A DNA stretch of 64,000 bases from Cordilura impudica (GCA_963682025.1 OY821518.1:36169059-36233058); one strand, 5' to 3'. Counted from the stretch's first letter, positions 24,560 through 37,052 are shown. Notes: generated from the letters alone by a model not told the origin. Made by a program: numbers and translations.

Positions 24560-25330
24560 CAAAACCGAATGGAGCCCTCGAAAAACTCCACATCGAACAG
24601 GTAGGAAAATTATCCTAATAATAAAAAAAAAACCCTTTATTTCTTCCAAAGAACACTGTGAGTACGCGATCATTGGAAAATAATTTGAGAATGCCATCTA
24701 AGAAACCCATTCTGACAAAGAAACATTTGAGAAAGAGGTTTGTCTAAACGATTTCGCAACGTATTCGTTAATTTTCATTAGTTTTTGGGGAAATGGAAAA
24801 CAGTCGAGTCTAAATTTAACCTGGTTAATTCAGGTGAAGTATGCTTCGGTCGAAAATTGAAGGGAAAACAATAACATCCGCGTTATTGTAATATAACAGT
24901 TAAGCATGGGTTCGGAGACATAATGGTGTGGACCTACCTTTCGAATAGTGGAGTTGGCCCTTTTGATGAAATATAAACAAAAATGGATCGCTTTGTTTGT
25001 TGTGACATTTTAGTCAACCGAATGCGAAATGCCACTTCGATGGGTATGTCAGCATGATAATGACCTCAAACACTAGTCAGACTTGGTCAAATATTGGTTA
25101 AATGCTAACGAAATTCAAGTTTAGGATCGACCAGCTTATTCTCCAGAGTCGAATGTCATAGAGAGTCCATTCGGCATTTTGGAGCGCAGGGTCAGATCTC
25201 GCTATTTTAGTAATAAGCAGAAGCTGATTAATTAATTAAAATAATAGTGCGAATCATTACCAATCACAGTACTATCAGATCTTACAGAATCTATGCCAGA
25301 ACGATATGCGGAGGAACAGAGGGTATCATA
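24560..25330 (+). pseudogene. Tc1-family transposase, heavily decayed
   Basis: No intact frame, but Tc1 landmarks occur in order on the plus strand: GSVQVAKTEWSPRKTPHRTG, VKHGFGDIMVWTYLSNSGVG, QHDNDLKH, DRPAYSPESNVIESPFGILE, and LTESMPERYAE at about 25260-25300. At least eight frameshifts or stops separate them. HDNDLKH and the SPESNVIES Glu correspond to the second and third catalytic positions. Older than the copy at 83-1104 by its decay. No inverted repeats recognised. Confidence 0.8.
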
Positions 25331-27171
25331 CGAAGTACTGAAATTTGCTTAAACTTTTTTTTACTTGCAGAAGCTAACAAGCTGCCAATTCTATACAAGC
25401 CTCCCCAAGGTATTGACAAAAAATTTTATTCAAATTTTACCCAGCCTGATATTTCATTTGGTGGTTGATCGTATTTTCAATTGAGATAGAGACGGACAGA
25501 CGGATATCGCTATATCGCCTTGAGTTTTTATATGTATCAAGAATATATATTTATACTTTCTTGGGTTGAAAATAACTTTTTTGATGCTCTACAAATGGAA
25601 TGATAAACCGATATATACTATCAGCACATTGCACTAAAAAATAATAGTTAATAACAGCGTACAACAACAATTCGGAGCAGTGAGAAATTCTAAGTAAGTG
25701 TGAAAGTACTAAGCTAGTATAGTGAAACCTCGAAAGGGTTCGGTATTGTTTTATATTTTTCTCCTTGAAAAACTGTTGCTCAAGTTAAAAAAATAATTTT
25801 TATATATATGTGCATGCCATAGTTATTATATTAATAAGTAAGAAAATGATAGTCGGCCCAGATCGACTAAGAGACCCTTCCTCTTAGGTCCTACCAGAAA
25901 CTAAGCATAAACAAAAATTTTTCGGATTTTGGTTATGGAAAAATTCATATCGCAAGCTATATTCATATGGGGCTAAGTCGTTGAATGGACCAATTCTGAC
26001 TATATTTGGTAGTCACTAATTTTAATGGAAAACCATGTACAAAACAAATTTGAGAAAAATCTGTGTAATATCTTTGTCTTTGATATATTGGCCTCAGAAC
26101 GCTAAACCCTTCGGTGATTTTACTTCACCTGCCTAGTACTTGCACCCTGGCTTTGAATTTTTCACGCCCCCCACAGATTGTGATCCAAAAATGGTCCACA
26201 GTGTAATATCAAACAAACAAATATTCGTAATCTTTTGTATAGATATTGCGAGTTTTTAGAACTTCTGAATTGCTCCTATAATAACCGAAAGTTTCATATA
26301 AAAACCTGTACAGATAATACTTCGATAAAGAACTTGTCTTAATATTGTGGATCTGGTTGCCGCTGCTCTACGTCTGACCTACCCCTTCATCACAGATGTT
26401 CTTAAACCAAGTTAATTTTTTACATTACTATATTTTTATACAACTTTATAACTGTTAATATATTGTATATCTACCTAAAGAACAAACTGTTTTCTAACTC
26501 TGCTTTAGAACTGAAATAAAGAACAATTTGAAATGCTAAATTTTCTGAACATATATATATTTTTTTTTAACATTTTAACTTATAAATGGGAGTTCAAAGT
26601 TTAACATAAGATGGCAATAAAAATGAAAATATTGTTTAGGCAGCACATTTTTCTTTTCCTTCCCCTCCCCCAGTTAACCAACTGGTGAAATTATCATGCT
26701 AAAGCTACTCGCTATACGAATCATTGAGGGTTCTGAATTTAATTGGTGGCTTTTGTCGTTTACCAGGAAAGTGACTTCTCGTACATGTGGTAGGAACTCA
26801 ACTTCATAACTGCCATTTTATTTTGTTTTACATACAGGCATTATTGTTAATATTATTTTCACACATATTCATATGGCGTCATCAAAATTTTTTTATGCTG
26901 TTCGTGTTCTTTTTTTCATTTTGAATTGGTTCTGTGACTACAAATGATCTGCTGATGCCGAGTAAGAAAAGTTGTTAAACGAAATGTTAATTTATTCGAA
27001 ATGTCTTTTCAAATGTTAGGTTAGGCTTTTATGAACAGTTCTACAAAATTTAACCCACAAAGGGCTGAGGGTTGAAGTGCTGTGTATGAGATAGCAGATA
27101 ACCGGCATTATTTTTGCAGGTCTATATTTTGAAATATTTGTTTTAATTTATGCATAATTTATAATATAATA
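25330..27171. other. Non-coding stretch with family A fragments
   Basis: A decayed A1 5' piece lies at about 25840-26090 (AAGTAAGAAAATGATAGTCG, then GATCGACTA, then ATGGAAAAATTCATATCGCA). A GACGGACAGACGGAT tract at 25489-25505 with AATATATATTTATAC resembles the 3' part of an A2-type element. The remainder shows no feature. Confidence 0.5.
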
Positions 27172-27509
27172 TCTATAATATTAATAGGCTAGGCGAATTC
27201 TTGTGACCGATGTTTTGTTCTGCCATTTTATCCCGATTTTAACGAAACGTATATTATTTGAAAGGTATTTATTTTTAGCCGTTTTGCAGATTAACAGATT
27301 TTAAAATTTATTCCTGTATTTTTAGTAAATTGCGTTTAAAATTGCTACTAACACATACATAAAATTATACAATGCTATGTGTGTGTTTATTAAATTAGTT
27401 AATGTGTCTGTAATAAAAATTGATAAGCATACCTTCAGGGTCTTTATTTAATGAAAGGACAAAATTTCCTAGAATTTGCACTAGAATTTCGAGGGCTGGA
27501 ATCTGCTAG
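27172..27509 (+). mobile_element. Helitron H1, near-intact ends
   Basis: A|TCTATAATATTAATAGGC at the 5' end; hairpin then GGGCTGGAATCTGCTAG|T at the 3' end. About 338 bp, with a small internal deletion. Useful as a reference copy for the family ends. Confidence 0.9.
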
Positions 27510-28389
27510 TTTTTATAAATATAAAGACAAAGAATCATGTTGTCGATCTTTAATACTTAGTTATTTAGTTAGATATTAACCAGACTCCAAATCGAGTCTC
27601 TTTGCTTTAATTTTCTTTTTTCAAGATATGCAATTTTTTTTATATTTAATTTGTGTTATCCGTGTATTTGTTCTATCAATTTAAGTACTTTTGTTACTTC
27701 GATATAAATTATGATGAAATCGTTGCTTTGCGCAAAAACGGTTGGTTTGCTCAAAAGCGGGTTAACGAAGTGTTCTCTGGATTTTATTCTTATGTAATTT
27801 TTTATTTGTTACACAACACAAACTTTATTTCCTTTCTTAACATTAGTCAGGCCATGGGACTAATAATTTGTGGGAAATTAAACAAAAAATATATAAGAAC
27901 AACTTGTTATAACTTCAGCGGTTTATGATACTGATAATGTTTTAAAAAAAAAACTAAGTACAATATTTAAAGTAAAAAACAACATTCTTAATAAATAGAA
28001 AAATTTTTAATTAAAAAAGATCTATGTATATTTTTCTCGGATTATTACCTTTGTTTCAGAGGAGTCTTTGTTATTGCTTATTCAACCACAATTTTAAAAT
28101 AGAAATTACCCAAGTTTTTAAATTTTATATATCTTATATATATTTTTTTAAACAGACTTCGATTATTCCAAGAACTTAGTTTCATAAGCAAAATCACTGA
28201 TTTAGTATACTTCTTATATGCCTTTGATCAAAATTCGACTATTCTTCGTTGAGATTCGAATTTGTATTTATATTCTTTCTTTTAAATTCAGATAACGTTT
28301 TTTGTAAAAACTTCGTTACCTGTCAATATTTGTCAGTTTTCTTTTATAAAAAAACAATTTTCTTATAGAAAACTTAATTACAGGTCCCA
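27510..28389. other. AT-rich non-coding stretch
   Basis: The open frame at 27653-27928 (91 residues) has no recognisable motif and AT-driven composition, so I do not call it a gene. Confidence 0.5.
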
Positions 28390-29950
28390 TCTACAATATC
28401 AATAGCCTAAGCGATTTCTTGTGACCGATGTTTTGTTTTACCGTTTTATCCCGATTTTGACCAAACGTATATAATTTGAAAGGTATTTCTTTTTAGCCGT
28501 ATTGCAGATTTATAGATTTTTAAATTTTTTTTTTTATTTTGAGTAAATTGCATTTAAACTTGCTACCAATACATACATAAAATTATACAATGCTATGTAT
28601 GTGTTTTTTAATTTGTTAATGTGTTTGTAATACAAATGATTTTTTTTTTGTTGATTTGTGAATTGGCTATAAATAATTAGCTAAAGGTATGCTAATTATT
28701 TTATTTTATCGAACAATCTGCTGAATATAATACTCCTCTTTATTTACTTTTTCTCGACTTTGAACGGGCATTTGATACTATATACCGAAACTCCATGTGG
28801 TCGGCGCTAACCTACAAAGGAATTCCTGAAAAAATAGTTAACATGATACGTGAACTATATAGGGATGCACAATGTAGGATACGTTTTAATTGAAATGAGA
28901 GTCGCCCATTCGTTCCCACCACTGGTGTGCGACAAGGACGCATCCTCTCTCCAACGTTGTTTTTGCTACTTCTTGATTGCGTAATGGAAAAAACCAACAG
29001 AGATGCACCTTTCGGTATCAGATGGACTTTATCCGAATTTCTATATGACATAGCCTATGCCGATGATATATGTTTAATGGCACATCGTTTTTCGGATATC
29101 GAAGCAAAACTTTCCAGATTATCCGAAAACGCTAAAAAAGTTGGTTTAAGTATTAATATAAACAAAACAAAGCTCATGCGCATAGGCACAGATATCGCCA
29201 CACCGTTAGTTATTAACGGTCAGACCACTGAAGATGTAGATGTTTTCTGCTACCTTGGTAGCAAGATAACTAAGGACGGTGGGTCAAATGCTGACGTAGC
29301 CGATCGCATAAATAAAGCACGAGTGGCTTTCTTTTCCTTAACCAAAATTTGGAGAAGAAATAATATTTCTCGTAAAACAAAAGTACGTATTTTTAACTGT
29401 AGTGTAAAGTCTCTTTTGCTTTATGGCTGCACTACATGGAGCTTAACGCAAGATACCATTAAAAAAATTCAAACATTTATTAACAAATGTCTTAAACAAA
29501 TTTTTCACATCCACTGGCCAAACAGAACTTCAAACGATGCCCTGCTCCAAAGGGCAGGGCTCCTTGCCAGTTCACATAGAGATTCGCAAACGAAAGTGGA
29601 CGTGGATAGGACCACAAACAGAAGTTGCCAGAATAGCCCTAGATTGGAACCCTCAAGGACAACGCCGCCAAGGTAGACCCCGTAACACCTGGGTTCGATG
29701 CCTCAAACAATAATGTCTACTAGCTCGTATATCCTGGAACCAAACAAAAACAATTGCCAGAGATATAATCAGATGGAGAGAATTCGTTGACGCCCTATGT
29801 TCACTCTGAACTTTATTTAAGTATTTGTAGTTTTCAGAAATGTATTTCTATTGATATTTAAATAAATAAAGGACATATATATATATTTTATAAAAAAAAA
29901 TAAAATTTCCTAGAATTTGCACTCGAACTTCGAGGGCTGGAATCTGCTTG
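28390..29950 (+). mobile_element. Helitron H1 split by a LINE insertion
   Basis: The Helitron 5' half begins A|TCTACAATATCAATAGCC and runs to about 28690. Its 3' end resumes at about 29893 (AAAATAAAATTTCCTAG) and ends GGGCTGGAATCTGCTTG|T, a variant of CTAG. The LINE fragment lies between. About 15 bp of host sequence expected at the junction are missing, and 20 bp of Helitron sequence appear inverted next to the 5' junction. Confidence 0.85.
28709..29809 (+). pseudogene. 5'-truncated non-LTR retrotransposon, RT domain to C-terminus (RTE-like)
   Basis: Reverse transcriptase from about palm motif A onward: LLFLDFERAFDTIYR, GVRQGRILSPTLFLLLLDCV, the active-site FLYDIAYADDICLM, then INKTKLMRIG and CYLGSKITKDGGSNADVADR. 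The C-terminal region has LLYGCTTWSLT, then WPNRTSNDALLQRAG. There is an in-frame TGA at 28891-28893, a frameshift near 29560 (the true frame then reads VHIEIRKRKWTWIG and ALDWNPQGQRRQGRPRNTW) and a TAA inside the tail. The frame ends at 29807-29809. The endonuclease is missing. The GRP..TWRR-type tail fits RTE-like LINEs; clade assignment is tentative. Inserted into a Helitron. Confidence 0.9.
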
Positions 29951-30015
29951 TATAAATAAAACATATAATGTTTTTCATAATGCTATTCCCGGGTTTCGAA
30001 AAAAAAAATATATAT

Positions 30016-32510
30016 GGGGGTTTCATGTCAAGTGCACCAACTTTTGAAACCGATGTCTTCTGATCGGGATGAAATTTGCACCAACGTTAGTTTTATTGGA
30101 TAGTAGTTTATACACAATTTTTCGATAAGATCGGTCCAGATCTCTCTGAGTTAGAGAGGATCAAAATTTGACATTTTGGCCAAGCAGGTGTTTTTTCTCA
30201 TCCATGTAACTTATTACCTATTGTTCTTAGAAAATTTTCTCCCAAAGAGTTTAGATAGCAATGTAACATACCTTCATAACATAACAGAAGAGAATGGTTA
30301 TCTGTAACCTGAAAGAGTTATTTGCAACATTTCAATCTGAACACGAGGATGTTAGAATTGGCTTCACGAAATTAACCCATATGAGGCCAAAACATTGCGT
30401 TTTGGCAGAAAGCAGCGGAACTCATACAGTATGCGTTTGCATTTACCATGAAAATCTTAAACTGATGTTGAAGGAAATCAACTTAAAGTATTTAACAGAT
30501 GATTCGGCAGAAGATTTACACGATTACCGCGATTGCCTTAAACTGACTATGTGTCCTAATGCAACAACTTCTTGCCACTTAGGTGAATGTACCAATTGCC
30601 CGAAAACCACATTCATCAAAGAAAATTTAATCAACTCTTTAGATCGAGAATATATAGAGGAGGTGAAATTTGATTCTTGGATTCAGACTGACAGATGCAG
30701 ATTGAAAACACTCATTTTAAATGTGGATGATTTTGTGGAAGAAATGTGTACAGGATTGCTAAACTTGAGAAACCATGACTTTTTAGTCAAAGAGCAATGG
30801 TCATTCTTCAAGGATTTGAAGATACATTTGAAGTCTGGTGAATTCGTTATTTCATATGATTTCGCAGAAAACTATAAATATGTTCTTCAGGATGCCATAC
30901 AAGCATTCCACTTCAATAACGACCAAGCAACTATATTCACAGTAGTTATTTACTACATGAAAGATGAAAAACTGGAACACAAAAGTATGGCAATCATATC
31001 CAACGATTTAAAACATGATACCGTTGCAGTTTATGAGTACCAGAAGAGAATACTAAAATTTTTAAAATCTAAATTTACAGTAAAGAAGGTATACTACGTT
31101 TCGGACGGAGCTCGTCAACATTTAAAAACAAAAGTAGCTTGGCAAATCTTATGGCCCATGAAAAAGATTTTGTAATGCCAGCTGAGTGGCACTTTCATCC
31201 TACTGCTCATGGTAAAGGAGCATGTGATGGTATTGGAGCAAACCTTAAACGAAATGCAGCGAAGTATAGCCTCCAGTGCTCTCATCAAGATCGCATCGTA
31301 GATGCGACTGCTTTATTCCATTGGGCAAAGAGTTATTGTAAAGAAACTAAAATAGTTTTTAGTAGCGAAGAGGATCATCGGGAAACATTGAAAACACTGA
31401 AGAGCAGATTCGATGCTGCGGTAACAATCGATGGCACCGCTCAATACCATGCTTTTATACCGCTTGTCGATGGAAGACTCAAGTTGAAAAAGTTTTCTGC
31501 CTCTATTCAATGCGATTTCTTTCCAAAGACAACAAATAAACCAGCAGCGAAATCAACAGCTGAACCTAGTAACGCCAAGAAAGGACTGACAAAAAAACGC
31601 AGTAAATAAAGACGACAAAAAAGCTGGATGAAAGACTGGGTATTTAAAAATTTACAAGACTTAAATACTTCATCAGCTACAATAAATTAAGTATAAAAAT
31701 AGTTATGATATAAACGGATCTAATGCCATTAAGATTAAATTTTAATAAATTATTGATCATTTTATTTTTAATATTATTATTATTATACATTAATTTAATT
31801 ATTATTAAAAATAAATAAAAAATAATAATTTTTCAACATTTCTATAGAAAAAAAGCGATTTGTTTCCTGCGGTTAACATATTCTGAGTATTACAGTATCG
31901 AGGGTATAAAATTTTAGTTAGGTATGTTATATACCTTCGGAAAGGTTAATTTGTCTAGTTTCTCAGTATAAGTTTTATTTGTAAGGTTTTAGACACAAAT
32001 AGGAAAAAATTCAAAATAGTGCATTTGTGAAAAATTGAAAAACCGTTGTCTTGAGTTACAAAACATTTATTTTGATAGATATCCCACTCCCATCCCACTA
32101 AGCGACCAAAAGGCTCTTAAAGGAAAAATCCTAAGCTTTCTTATGAAAAAAAAAAAAATGCCCTTTTTGAAAAAAGGCAAAAAATTCTTTAATTTAGAAA
32201 AAAAAAAAGTTTAAAAAATTTTTTTTTTTTTTTTAAGTATTTTTTTCCGAAATATTGAATAAATAGCTATCTAAACTCTTTAGGAGAAAATTTTCTAAGA
32301 ACAATAGGTAATAAGTTACATGGATGAGAAAAAACACCTGTTTGCCCAAAATGTCAAACCTTGATCCCCTCTAACTCAGAGAGATCTGGACCGATCTTGT
32401 TGAAAAATTGTGTCTAAACTACTATCCAATAGGACTAACCTTGGTGCAAATTTCATCCCGATCGGAATACATCGGTTTCAAAAGTTGGTGCACTTGACAT
32501 GAAATCCCCC
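30016..32510 (+). mobile_element. DNA transposon with ~245-bp inverted repeats and unnamed transposase-like gene
   Basis: Left arm about 30016-30259 and right arm about 32266-32510 are inverted copies: GTTTCATGTCAAGTGCACCA against TGGTGCACTTGACATGAAAT, through to AAAGAGTTTAGATAGC. The element ends in GGGGG/CCCCC and is flanked by ATATATAT on both sides, either an 8-bp target duplication or extra terminal repeat (the sequence is self-complementary, so it cannot be resolved here). The interior holds one gene (30294-31609) and about 650 bp of non-coding DNA. Superfamily unknown. Confidence 0.85.
30294..31609 (+). pseudogene. Putative transposase of an unnamed family, one frameshift
   Basis: Two overlapping frames that form one protein of about 440 residues. 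Frame 1 (30294-31175) has KLTHMRPKHCVLAESSGTHT followed by VCVCIYHENLKLML, a CPN...CHLGECTNC cysteine cluster (about residues 90-105), EFVISYDFAENYKYVLQDAI and KVYYVSDGARQHLKTK. Near 31130 the frame shifts and continues as LANLMAHEKDF, AEWHFHPTAHGKGACDGIGA, NLKRNAAKYS, ending in a Lys-rich tail (KKGLTKKRSK) at 31609. The DFAENY, SDGARQ and HGKGACDGIG acidic motifs are conserved in uncharacterised insect and cnidarian proteins as I recall them, and could be DDD/DDE catalytic positions. ATG at 30294 is the only sensible start. Location between long inverted repeats supports a transposase role. Confidence 0.75.
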
Positions 32511-32514
32511 ATAT

Positions 32515-34067
32515 ATATAAATAAAAATAGATCAATTAATAAATAATTCGTGCTGATACATAAGTAAAAATCCATTAATAACACTGTGCAATACTTATTT
32601 CGCTGATAGATTATTTCGGCGCAAGGTGATTGAATTAATTTATTAAAATGAAACGCCGAAGAGCATTTCCTCTTACAGTGGAATATAATTTCTTTAACCC
32701 GAAAGATTGTGGGAGTTTTTAAAAGTTTAATTGAATCGATTTCATCCAAAAATGGGCTAATGAATTATAAATGTTTATACACTATTCCACTATGTTGTTA
32801 GGGTATAGTTACTTTGTGCAGATGTTTATAACTAACAAAAATATTTGACCTAGATCCATCTTTTATTACACCAATAGAGTTAGAATCTCTTTCTGAGTAG
32901 ATTATGCGATGTCCGTCAGTCCGTCCATCTGTCCGTCTCTGTGTCCATGTTAATATTGTAGCCAATATCAAATATGAATATATTTTCACGCAATTTTTTA
33001 TTTAAGCTCTTATCTGCCATAGAACGAATGCTGTTGAAATTAATGAAAATTGCCATATGAGCCAAATTATCCTATTGGTCTCGCTAAAATTGTGTTTGTG
33101 TAAGATAATTAAATCCATTCATCAAAAAAAAAAAAAAAAAAATTATTTGATAAACTTAACACTAAATTATTAGAACAAACACACTGAATTTTCAGCATTT
33201 TTTAGAGGTGTCTCCTTATTTTAGGTCATATATCAACACAATGGTGCCCGTCTTACCTAATTTTAAACATAGTTCGGTCTGAAATAATGACAAACAATAT
33301 TATCCTAAGTTTTTCCATGTTAATTATATATTTTTTGAATGAACTTCATTTAAACAAACAGACAGACAGACATACCGACAGATGGCCAGACGGACATCTC
33401 TGTATGGAGTTGTTATAAGTATCAATAATACATATACTTAGTGGGTTCACAAAATCATTTTTCGATGCGATACAAATGGATTGACAAACTAATATGTACC
33501 CCTCTGCATAGTGGCGTGGTGGGTAATTTTATTTTAAGTATATACTAGTAGAGCCCAGCCCTTGAAATTGGAGTGCAAATTCTAGGAAATTTTATTTCAT
33601 CATTCAATTTATTTCTTTAAATGTTTTTTAATCTATTTAATTCATTAAGTTTGTTTCATTATAAATATTTGTTGAACACACAGAAATAGAGGCCACCTTG
33701 TATGCCACTTAAAGTTATTCAAATGGTAATTCACATTTCAACACAAGGTAATTGCATAACACAATTATTGTAATGAAATCTGTGGGTCAACTTTCGTGTT
33801 GCATAATGTAAAGTTGATTGTCCACGCATAACTTTCCTCAAGCTTAACGAATTTAAGCAGTTAGTAGCTCAAAAAAAAAAATAGCTTAATCCGCTGAGTG
33901 TTCTGAGAGCGAACCGATCAAGATCCATTCATTAGAGAATGAGAATTCGAATTTCTGGAGTGGATGTGTTCCATAAGAAATGTACAGGGAAGAATCGCGT
34001 TTGAGTATAACTTGAGTAAATTTCAATGATTGATGATATATCTGTGTTTAGATACCTTTCATTAAAA
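32515..34067. other. Non-coding stretch with transposon fragments
   Basis: Contains a minus-strand A1 piece at about 32800-33080 (GTCCGTCAGTCCGTCCATCT tract, GTGTCCATGTTAATATTGTA), a GACAGACAGACA/GACGGACATC A2-like 3' end at about 33355-33525, and a 60-bp Helitron H1 3' end on the minus strand starting at 33545 (CTAGTAGAGCCCAGCCC). The rest is unassigned. Confidence 0.6.
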
Positions 34068-36008
34068 ACAAGTAAGAAAATTATAGTCGGTCTAGCCCGA
34101 CTATACGATACCCTATACCATGGTTAAGAGACGCTATCTCCTCGGTCCAAATAATTGGATATAGCAAAAAGGCATAAACAAAATTTGAGTGGCATTTTTA
34201 TTAATTTTTTTCGCTGCAGATATGAAAAAGTTCATATCGGATACTATATTTATATGGGGACTAGGTCGAAAATGGACCGATCCTGACCGTATTTGGTATA
34301 GTCACTTATACTTTGAAAAAATATATACAATCCAAATTTGCGAAAAATCTGTGCAATATATTTGTTTTTTGATAGATTTAAGTGAAGATCGGGAAGCAGC
34401 TCTATATGGGGCCTATGACTAAGAATTTTCCTATAGGAAGTAAATTTGAACTACTGATTAATGGATGTAATAAACACATACAAACCCAATTTGACTGAGA
34501 TCTATATGATAATTTGGAACATATGGCAATTTATGTCGATTTCATAGGGTTCCTTTGTATGGGGGCTAGGTCTGAACATGGACCGATTCTCACCAATTTC
34601 AATAGCGTTCATTCCATGGCCGATAGAAGCTTACATACCAAATTTCATCGAAATATATTCATATTTGCGACCTGCAGTTTGATTACAAGCTTTACATGGA
34701 CACAAAGACGGACGGACGGACGGACGGACGGACGGACATTGTTAAATCAATTCAGAAAGTGATTCTGATTCGATCGGTATAATTAAAGATGGGTCTAGGA
34801 CGAATATTTTTGGTTGTTACAAACAGCAGCACAAAGTCATTATACCGAAACCACATATAAAAACAAGTAAGAAAATTATAGTCGGTCTAGACCGACTATA
34901 CGATACCCTATACCATGCGTTTAGAAACCCTATCTCTTAGGCCCAACTAACTGGACATTGAAAATAAGCGTAAACCAAATTTGAGTGGGATTTTTATTAA
35001 TTTTTTTGGCTGCAGATATGAAAAAGTTCATATCGGATGCTATATCTATAAAGGGACTAGGTCCAAAAATGGACCGATCTTGACAATATTTGGTAAAGTC
35101 ACTTTTATTTTGAAAAAATATATACAAACCAAATTTGAGAAAAATCTGTGCAATATTTTTGTTTTTTGATAGATTTAAGTGAAGATCGGGAAGCAGCTCT
35201 ATATGGGGTCAAAGGGATCATTTTTGGACTACTCATTAGTGGATGTAATGAACGCATACAAACCCAATTTGAGTAAGATCTATATGACAATTTGGATCTT
35301 ATGGCAATTTATGTCGATTTCATATGGGTAATTTGTATGGGGGCTAGGTCTGAACATGGACCGATTCTCACCAATTTCAATAGCGTTCATCCCATGGCCG
35401 ATAAAAGCTTATATACCAAATTTCGTCAAAATATATTCATATTTGCGACCTGCAGTTTGATTACAAGCTTTACATGGACACACAGACGGACGGACGGACG
35501 GACGGACGGACGGACGGACGGACGGACGGACATTGTTAAATCAACTCAGAAAGTGATTCTGATTCGATCGGTATAATTAAAGATGGGTCTAGGTCAAATA
35601 TTTTTGGTTGTTACAAACAGCAGCACAAAGTCATTATACCCAAACCACATAGTGGTATAGGGTATAAATATTGTCGGTCAAGAGCGACTATACGATACAC
35701 TATACCATGCGTTTAGACACCCCATCTCTCAGGCCCAACTAACTGGATATAGAAAATAAGCATGAACCAAATTTGAGTGGGATTTTTATTAATTTTTTTG
35801 GCTGCAGATATGAAAAAGTTCATATCGGTTGCTATATTTATATGGGGACTAGGCCCAAAAATGGACCGATCCTGACCATGTTAGGTAAAGTCTCTTGTAT
35901 TTTGTAAAAATATATACCAACAAAATTTGAAAGGAATCCGTGCAATATTTTTGTTTTTTAATAGATTTAAGTGAAGATCGGGAAGCAGCCCTATATGGGG
36001 CCTATGAC
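34068..36008 (+). mobile_element. Head-to-tail array of three family A1 copies
   Basis: Copies at about 34068-34860, 34862-35666 and 35667-36008 (the third truncated where family B starts). Each begins with the ACAAGTAAG/palindrome/TACCCTATACCA module, although the third has lost most of the first part. Junctions are nearly blunt: the first copy stops just before its TGGTATAGGGT end, and the second runs directly into the third. The GGAC tract has about 7 units in copy 1 and about 11 in copy 2. The copies are highly similar, so the array is recent. Confidence 0.85.
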
Positions 36009-36783
36009 CTCATTCCACGCATCCAATTGATCTGAAAATTGGCCCATAGTCTTGGCCCATAGTCTTATTTTTGGGGTAGTCACGAACAGTCACGCGTGGA
36101 TCACGCACAGTCACGGAGTGGTCTAAATGTCATTTCTCCTCTATTCGATCGATCTGAAACTTGGTACATACACTTGCTGTGAAAAATGATTAACTTTGAC
36201 TTAGTCACGCACGGTCACGCATGGTCACGCACAGTCACGGAGTGATCTAAATGTCATTTACCCTCATCTGATCGATCGGGAATTTGGTCCATACACTTGC
36301 TGTGAAAAAAATATTAACTTAGACATAGTCACGCATAGTCACTCACAGTCACGCACAGTCAGGAGTGATCTAAATGTCATTTTCCTTCATCCGATCGATC
36401 TGAAACTTCATCCATACACTTACTGTAAAAAAGATTAACTTTGACTTAGTCACGTACCGTCACGCATAGTCACGCACAGTCACGGAGTGATTTAAAACAC
36501 ATTGCCATTTATCCGATCAATCTGAATCTTGGTCGATAGATTTGCTGTGAAAAAACATTAACTTTGACATAGTTACGCACAGTCATGCTTAGTAACGCAC
36601 AGAGTGATTTAAACCCCATTTCCCCTCATCTAATCAATCTGAAACTTGGTCCATAGACTTGCTGTGACCACAGATTAATTTTAAAATAGTCACGCAAAGT
36701 CACGCAGTCACGGAGAGATTCAGAACTCATATGCATAAGGAAAGAAAGAGTTTTTATAAAACCACTGTTTTTATTATTATGGT
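36009..36783 (-). repeat. Family B minisatellite element, minus orientation, 3'-truncated
   Basis: The inverse of B1: about six ~120-bp units with CATAGTCACGCACAGTCACG, CCGATCGATCTGAAACTT and TGCTGTGAAAAA. The leader end (AAGAAAGAGTTTTTATAAAA at about 36742) is at the right; the other inverted end is missing at the junction with the third A1 copy. It abuts the PIF/Harbinger remnant at 36787. Confidence 0.75.
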
Positions 36784-36903
36784 TTAAGCCGGCCACTCAC
36801 GTACAGTTTTAACTGTTAGTTTCAACTGTTCAGTTATAACTGACAGACTTAACTGTGAACTGAAATGTACACACACGTGCAGTTCAATACTTCAGGTTTT
36901 AAC

Positions 36904-37052
36904 ATGTATTCGAACGAGCAGGACGGCTTGGCCGCTCTCGGTGTACTTTTCGTAATTTTACAAAAAAAGAAAAAATTAAACAGCGTAAACAGTGGTGCAA
37001 GAAGTGGTTATTACAACGAAATTTATCTTCCGGCATTAATTTTTTAAAATAA
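36904..37052 (+). pseudogene. PIF/Harbinger transposase N-terminal fragment
   Basis: ATG at 36904 gives MYSNEQDGLAALGVLFVILQ; after a frameshift in the AAAAAAAGAAAAAA run the next frame reads IKQRKQWCKKWLLQRNLSSG and INFLK, ending at TAA 37050-37052. The R..W...WL..R pattern followed by a Gly is typical of the N-terminal segment of HARBI1-like transposases (W.R.W...R...G.F..L). Only the first ~50 residues remain; the catalytic domain is absent. Confidence 0.5.

Noticed and set aside
27653..27928. 91-codon open frame with hydrophobic character
   Set aside because: AT-driven composition, no motif, lies between two Helitrons.
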